Positions 22,972-26,700 of a stretch of DNA of 26,700 bases are shown here, one piece after another (the first letter of the stretch is position 1; each line of letters opens with the position of its first letter). The notes under the pieces were generated by a model. It saw nothing but the letters and a program-made list of their open reading frames with translations, ran no database searches and was not told the origin of the DNA. This DNA is from UBA11540 sp003445125 (GTDB lineage: Bacteria > Bacillota > Clostridia > Oscillospirales > Ruminococcaceae), in contig CALBQG010000034.1 of the NCBI GenBank assembly GCA_937899435.1, positions 1 through 26,700 on the forward strand, written 5' to 3'. The translations under genes and the position numbers were made by a program.

Positions 22972-24317
22972 ACTCTTTCCTTAATCATGGCGGCAATCTC
23001 CTCCGCCATCTCACGAATTTCTTCGATATTCTGTCCTTCCAGCATCACGCGGATCAGGGGTTCGGTTCCCGAAGCACGCACCATGACGCGTCCGGAATCG
23101 CCGAGCGTTTCCCCGCACTGTTCAATTTTCTTCCGAATGTCTGCATCGGAATCGATCACGGATTTTTTCTCGTTTTCCACCCGCACATTGACCATCACCT
23201 GCGGGAACACTTCCATTACCGAGGCGGCTTCTTTTGCCGTCATGCCCGTTTTCGCCAGAATATTCAGCAGCCACAGTGCCGTCAGTTCGCCGTCGCCCGT
23301 GGACGCATAATCCAGGAAAATGACATGACCGGACTGTTCGCCGCCGATATTGTAACCTTCCTTGAGCATTTCTTCCAGCACGTACCGGTCGCCAACCTTT
23401 GTGGAAGCGACATGGACGCCGTTTTCCGCCGCAAATTTCTTAAAGCCGATGTTGCTCATTACCGTAACCACGGCAGTATCCTTTTTCAGTTTTCCGACCG
23501 ATTTCAGATATTTCGCAAAAATCGCAATGATTTTGTCGCCGTCAATCAATTCACCCTCGGCATCCACCGCCAGGCAGCGATCGGCATCGCCGTCAAACGC
23601 AAAACCGATGTCAAAGCCGCCGCAGCGCACCATATTGGCGAGATTTTTGATATGCGTCGATCCGCAGTCGCGGTTGATATTCACGCCGTCCGGCGTGTCG
23701 CAGATAAACTCGCACTGTGCGCCGAAACGCGAAAACAGCGTTCTTGCCGTCGCGGACGCACTGCCGTTGGCACAGTCAAACAATACCTTTTTCCCGCGAA
23801 GATCCAGATCTCCCACGGTTTTTGCCACATGATCCGCATAGTCCTTTACTGCCGTTTGGCAAGTCTCTACCCGTCCCAGGTCGCCGCCGATTTTCACCGG
23901 AATCGCGCTTGAATCGTCGAGAATCAGCGACTCGATTTCCGCCTCCAAGGCATCCGGCAGCTTGTAGCCGTGTCCGTCAAACAACTTGATCCCGTTATAT
24001 TCCGCCGGATTGTGCGATGCGGAAATCATGATGCCCGCATCGGCACCGTACGCACCGACCAGATACGCCACGGCAGGTGTCGGCACCGTGCCGAGAATCA
24101 GCACATCGGCACCCACGGACAAAAGCCCCGCCGTCAGCGCATTGCACAGCATATCCGACGAGATACGCGTATCCTGTCCGATAACCACCTTCGGGCGATG
24201 CTTTGCCTCTTTTGCCAGTACGCACGCGGACGCACGTCCGATGCTCATTGCCAGTTCACAGGTCAGTTCCGAATTGGCAACTCCGCGAGCGCCGTCCGTT
24301 CCGAAAATTCTTCCCAT
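22968..24317 (-). CDS. glmM: phosphoglucosamine mutase
   Basis: GlmM converts glucosamine-6-phosphate to glucosamine-1-phosphate on the way to UDP-N-acetylglucosamine, the first peptidoglycan sugar precursor. The 449-residue protein has the N-terminal GRIFGTDGARG, the phosphoserine loop MISASHNP (Ser101), the metal-binding loop DGDADRC, the sugar-binding GEQSGH and the phosphate-binding RASGTEPLIRVM. ATG 24317 gives the standard N-terminus, with GAGGAG 10 bases upstream; a frame starting at 24341 directly after the ruvB stop has no good site. Confidence 0.96.
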   Translation of the reverse strand: MGRIFGTDGARGVANSELTCELAMSIGRASACVLAKEAKHRPKVVIGQDTRISSDMLCNALTAGLLSVGADVLILGTVPTPAVAYLVGAYGADAGIMISASHNPAEYNGIKLFDGHGYKLPDALEAEIESLILDDSSAIPVKIGGDLGRVETCQTAVKDYADHVAKTVGDLDLRGKKVLFDCANGSASATARTLFSRFGAQCEFICDTPDGVNINRDCGSTHIKNLANMVRCGGFDIGFAFDGDADRCLAVDAEGELIDGDKIIAIFAKYLKSVGKLKKDTAVVTVMSNIGFKKFAAENGVHVASTKVGDRYVLEEMLKEGYNIGGEQSGHVIFLDYASTGDGELTALWLLNILAKTGMTAKEAASVMEVFPQVMVNVRVENEKKSVIDSDADIRKKIEQCGETLGDSGRVMVRASGTEPLIRVMLEGQNIEEIREMAEEIAAMIKERV

Positions 24318-24341
24318 ACGTAAAACTCTCCTCAAATTCAT

Positions 24342-25388
24342 TTACAGTTGAAGCTGGGTGTTCCCGCCGTTTGCAGGCGTAATCCCCAGATGCTCATATG
24401 CCAACGACGTCACGCACCTGCCGCGCGGCGTGCGGTTGAGAAAGCCGATCTGCATCAAATACGGTTCACAGACATCCTCCAATGTGACCGCTTCTTCGCC
24501 GATTGCCGCCGCCAGCGTTTCCAGTCCGACCGGACCGCCGCCGTAATTTCTGATGATTGTCATTAGCATCCGCCGATCCACCGAATCCAGCCCCAATTCG
24601 TCAATTTCCAACCGATCCAGCGCCGTCGCGGCAATTTCCTTTGTAATGGTTCCGTCGCCAATCACCTGCGCAAAATCGCGGGCGCGTTTCAGCAGACGGT
24701 TGGCAATACGCGGTGTTCCCCGCGAGCGCTTTGCCAGTTCTCTCGCGCCACCCGCATCGCAGGCAATGCCCAGAAGCGACGCACTGCGCACAATGATGAA
24801 GCAAAGCTGTTCCTGCGTATACAGTTCCAACCGCGAAATCACGCCGAATCGATCCCGAAGCGGTGCCGAAAGCTGTCCCGCCCTCGTGGTGGCACCGACC
24901 AGGGTAAACCGTTGAAGATCAATACGAATCGAGCGTGCCGACGGTCCTTTCCCGATGATGATATCCAGGGCGTAGTCTTCCATCGCCGGATACAGCACTT
25001 CCTCCACGCTGCGGGGCAAGCGGTGAATCTCGTCGATAAACAGCACATCGTTCGGGCTGAGATTGGTCAGCAGCGCCGCCAGATCTCCGGGCTTTTCGAT
25101 GGCAGGTCCGGAGGTGATGCGGATATTGACATTCAATTCATTGGCAATAATGCACGCAAGCGTGGTTTTTCCGAGTCCGGGAGGTCCGTACAGAAGCACG
25201 TGATCCAACGCCTCTCCGCGCTGTTTTGCCGCTTCGATATACACCTTCAGGTTTTCTTTTGCCTTCTCCTGTCCGATATATTCGTCCATTGTTTTCGGGC
25301 GCAGAGACACTTCGGCATCTGAGTCCTCCGGCGTATACTCCGCGGCAACGATACGGTTTTCAAAGTCCATTTCCTGCCTGTCGCTCAT
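24342..25388 (-). CDS. ruvB: Holliday junction branch-migration ATPase RuvB
   Basis: RuvB is the hexameric motor that drives branch migration with RuvA. The 348-residue AAA+ protein shows Walker A GPPGLGKTT (68-76), Walker B LFIDEIHRL (116-124), sensor I GATTRAG, the arginine-finger region PLRDRFG, and the C-terminal winged helix (GRCVTSLAYEHLG). It follows ruvA by 10 bases. Confidence 0.97.
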   Translation of the reverse strand: MSDRQEMDFENRIVAAEYTPEDSDAEVSLRPKTMDEYIGQEKAKENLKVYIEAAKQRGEALDHVLLYGPPGLGKTTLACIIANELNVNIRITSGPAIEKPGDLAALLTNLSPNDVLFIDEIHRLPRSVEEVLYPAMEDYALDIIIGKGPSARSIRIDLQRFTLVGATTRAGQLSAPLRDRFGVISRLELYTQEQLCFIIVRSASLLGIACDAGGARELAKRSRGTPRIANRLLKRARDFAQVIGDGTITKEIAATALDRLEIDELGLDSVDRRMLMTIIRNYGGGPVGLETLAAAIGEEAVTLEDVCEPYLMQIGFLNRTPRGRCVTSLAYEHLGITPANGGNTQLQL

Positions 25389-25398
25389 GCCGTTCCTC

Positions 25399-25998
25399 CT
25401 ACTTTATGCGTGCCAGATTTTTCAGTCCGATTTTGATCAGCTCTTCCACCGATGCGTCGGGATCACTGCCTGACAGTGCGCCGACCGCTTCGCCGTGCGA
25501 ATATCCCAGCACCACCAGAGCACTGACCGCTTCGCCCACATTGCCGCCGACTGCCACGGCGGTCGGCGCTTTTTTGAAGCCCTCCGCCACGTCGCTGTCC
25601 TTGACCTTGTCTTTCAGTTCCAGAATCACGCGCTGGGCGGTTTTGCTGCCGATTCCCGGCACCCGCGTCAACGCCTTGACATCGTTTGCCGCCACGCACA
25701 AAGCAAACGCCTCGGGCGTCATCGCGGACAGAATCGACAACGCGGCTTTCGGTCCGATTCCCGACACGGAAATCAGCTGGCGGAAGCAGTTGACCTCTCC
25801 GATCTCGTAAAATCCGAACAAATCCACCGCGTCTTCCCGCACATTCAGGTGCGTATACACAAACACTTCCACACCGCTTACGGGAAGCCGCGACAAAGTG
25901 TTCATTGTCGCCAAGCACTTATATCCCACGCCCCCGCATTCCACCGCAAACCAGCCGGCATCCTTCTGCAGGAGCTTTCCGCGCAAACTATACAGCAT
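25399..25998 (-). CDS. ruvA: Holliday junction DNA-binding subunit RuvA
   Basis: A 199-residue RuvA: N-terminal OB fold (MLYSLRGKLLQ and YTHLNVREDAVDLFGF), two helix-hairpin-helix motifs (ISVSGIGPKAALSIL and LTRVPGIGSKTAQRVI), a flexible linker and the C-terminal domain that contacts RuvB (ALVVLGYSHGEA). It binds four-way junctions and follows ruvC by four bases. Confidence 0.97.
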   Translation of the reverse strand: MLYSLRGKLLQKDAGWFAVECGGVGYKCLATMNTLSRLPVSGVEVFVYTHLNVREDAVDLFGFYEIGEVNCFRQLISVSGIGPKAALSILSAMTPEAFALCVAANDVKALTRVPGIGSKTAQRVILELKDKVKDSDVAEGFKKAPTAVAVGGNVGEAVSALVVLGYSHGEAVGALSGSDPDASVEELIKIGLKNLARIK

Positions 25999-26002
25999 AT
26001 GC

Positions 26003-26503
26003 TCACCCTCTTCTCATCAGTTTACTGTACAGCGATCCCGCACAGTGTCCGTGACAGATCGCCATTGCCAACGCATCCGCCGTATCGTCCGGTTTCGGAA
26101 CCGACGGCAAAGACAACAGCACCTTTGTCATTTCCATGACCTGCTTTTTTTCCGCTTTTCCGTATCCGACCACTGCCTGCTTCACCTGCATCGGCGTATA
26201 CTCGCTGACCGGAACTCCCGCTTTACGGCAGGCAAGCAGAATTACGCCTCTCGCCTGACCGACGCCGATTCCCGTAGTTTTATTGTTGGTGAAAAATAGT
26301 TCCTCTACCGACGCTTCCTGCGGCTTATACTTTGCGAGAATCAGCGACATTTCGTCGTATATCCGCTCCAGCCGTGCAGAAAACTCCATATCCGCCGGTG
26401 TCGTGATCGCGCCGTACGCCAACGGTCTGAATCGGGTATTCTGATAGTCAACCACACCCCATCCGACAATGGCATAGCCGGGATCGATTCCCAAAATAAT
26501 CAT
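26003..26503 (-). CDS. ruvC: crossover junction endodeoxyribonuclease RuvC
   Basis: A 166-residue RNase H-like nuclease that resolves Holliday junctions. Catalytic acids are visible: Asp7 in MIILGIDPG, the glutamate in SVEELFF, and the aspartates in KPDDTADALAMA. It heads the 16-gene minus-strand run; a strong promoter lies 31 bases upstream of the start codon. Confidence 0.97.
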   Translation of the reverse strand: MIILGIDPGYAIVGWGVVDYQNTRFRPLAYGAITTPADMEFSARLERIYDEMSLILAKYKPQEASVEELFFTNNKTTGIGVGQARGVILLACRKAGVPVSEYTPMQVKQAVVGYGKAEKKQVMEMTKVLLSLPSVPKPDDTADALAMAICHGHCAGSLYSKLMRRG

Positions 26504-26533
26504 ACTGCACCTTTTTCCTGTTAGTTACAGTAC

Positions 26534-26562
26534 AGTATACCATATTTTTTTGCATTTCTCAA
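26534..26562 (-). promoter_or_regulatory. promoter of the ruvC-led operon
   Basis: Minus strand TTGAGA (26557-26562), a 17-base spacer and TATACT (26534-26539) with an extended -10 TATGG. I see no SOS (LexA) box of the Gram-positive type next to it. Confidence 0.78.
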
Positions 26563-26618
26563 CCTTTGCGGCAAAAAATATTCCCCATCTCCGCAAACCT
26601 TTCCCGACGACAGCACAA

Positions 26619-26650
26619 AAAACACACACCGCAGCTGCGGTGTGTGTTTT
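26619..26650. terminator. palindromic terminator upstream of ruvC
   Basis: A perfect 32-base palindrome (arms 26619-26634 and 26635-26650). On the minus strand it is followed by six T residues, so it probably ends a leftward transcript from a gene beyond the window. Confidence 0.75.
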
Positions 26651-26700
26651 CAGCCTGTCAAAGAACACATGCTTTCGTTACGTGAAAACATGAGTTCTCT
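26650..26700 (-). CDS. possible 3' end of a gene cut by the window edge
   Basis: On the minus strand one frame stays open from the window edge to a TGA at 26650-26652, giving RELMFSRNESMCSLTG. The stop abuts the terminator palindrome, as for feoA. Sixteen codons are too few to be sure, and the stretch also holds an imperfect inverted repeat (26662-26671 with 26689-26698). Confidence 0.25.
   Translation of the reverse strand, partial: RELMFSRNESMCSLTG

Noticed and set aside
1..26700. CRISPR arrays, tRNA/rRNA genes, insertion sequences
   Set aside because: No regularly spaced direct repeats, no cloverleaf with conserved tRNA bases, no rRNA-like stretch and no transposase were found.

Overview
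The window reads as an anaerobic, fermentative, endospore-forming Firmicute, most likely a clostridium of the Ruminococcaceae/Oscillospiraceae type. Evidence: the yabP-yabQ sporulation pair, AdhE ethanol fermentation, an [FeFe]-hydrogenase-type protein with a SpoIIE/PP2C phosphatase, the ecfA1-ecfA2-ecfT-truA order, two proteins that resemble clostridial families of unknown function (DUF5711 and DUF6472), strong Shine-Dalgarno sites and consensus sigma-A promoters. Species is not determinable from the sequence alone. No tRNA, rRNA, CRISPR array or intact mobile element was seen.

Layout. (1) 1-1061: an outward-facing perfect-consensus promoter at the left edge, then two short plus-strand units: an O6-alkylguanine-DNA alkyltransferase and a 61-residue unknown protein. 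(2) 1126-6352: a plus-strand operon murC - lrp/asnC - aminotransferase - ispE - sugar isomerase-like gene - nrdR, closed by a hairpin terminator. (3) 6418-6906: a prolyl-tRNA editing deacylase on the minus strand with its own promoter. (4) 13857 down to 7020: a minus-strand run adhE - APH-like kinase - thioredoxin-like [2Fe-2S] ferredoxin - PAS-containing [FeFe]-hydrogenase - SpoIIE/PP2C phosphatase - feoA, ended by a 20-bp stem. This is the most interesting part: a candidate redox/H2-sensing phospho-signalling module linked to ethanol fermentation. (5) 13917-14977: an SGNH/GDSL esterase gene broken by two one-base shifts. (6) 15125-15521: a heavy-metal-associated domain gene with a consensus promoter and a palindromic operator at its start site. 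(7) 26503 down to 15562: a minus-strand run of 16 genes, ruvC-ruvA-ruvB-glmM-methyltransferase-ecfA1-ecfA2-ecfT-truA-DUF5711-rqcP-yabP-yabQ-divIC-yabR-DUF6472, with a strong promoter in front of ruvC, an internal promoter for divIC, and a bidirectional terminator at its end.

The run in (7) joins Holliday-junction processing, cell-wall precursor synthesis, vitamin uptake, tRNA and ribosome-quality-control functions, sporulation and division. A 12-bp stem over the yabP ribosome binding site and a separate divIC promoter suggest that the sporulation pair is regulated apart from its housekeeping neighbours. All functions are read from motifs and gene order; no database search was possible.
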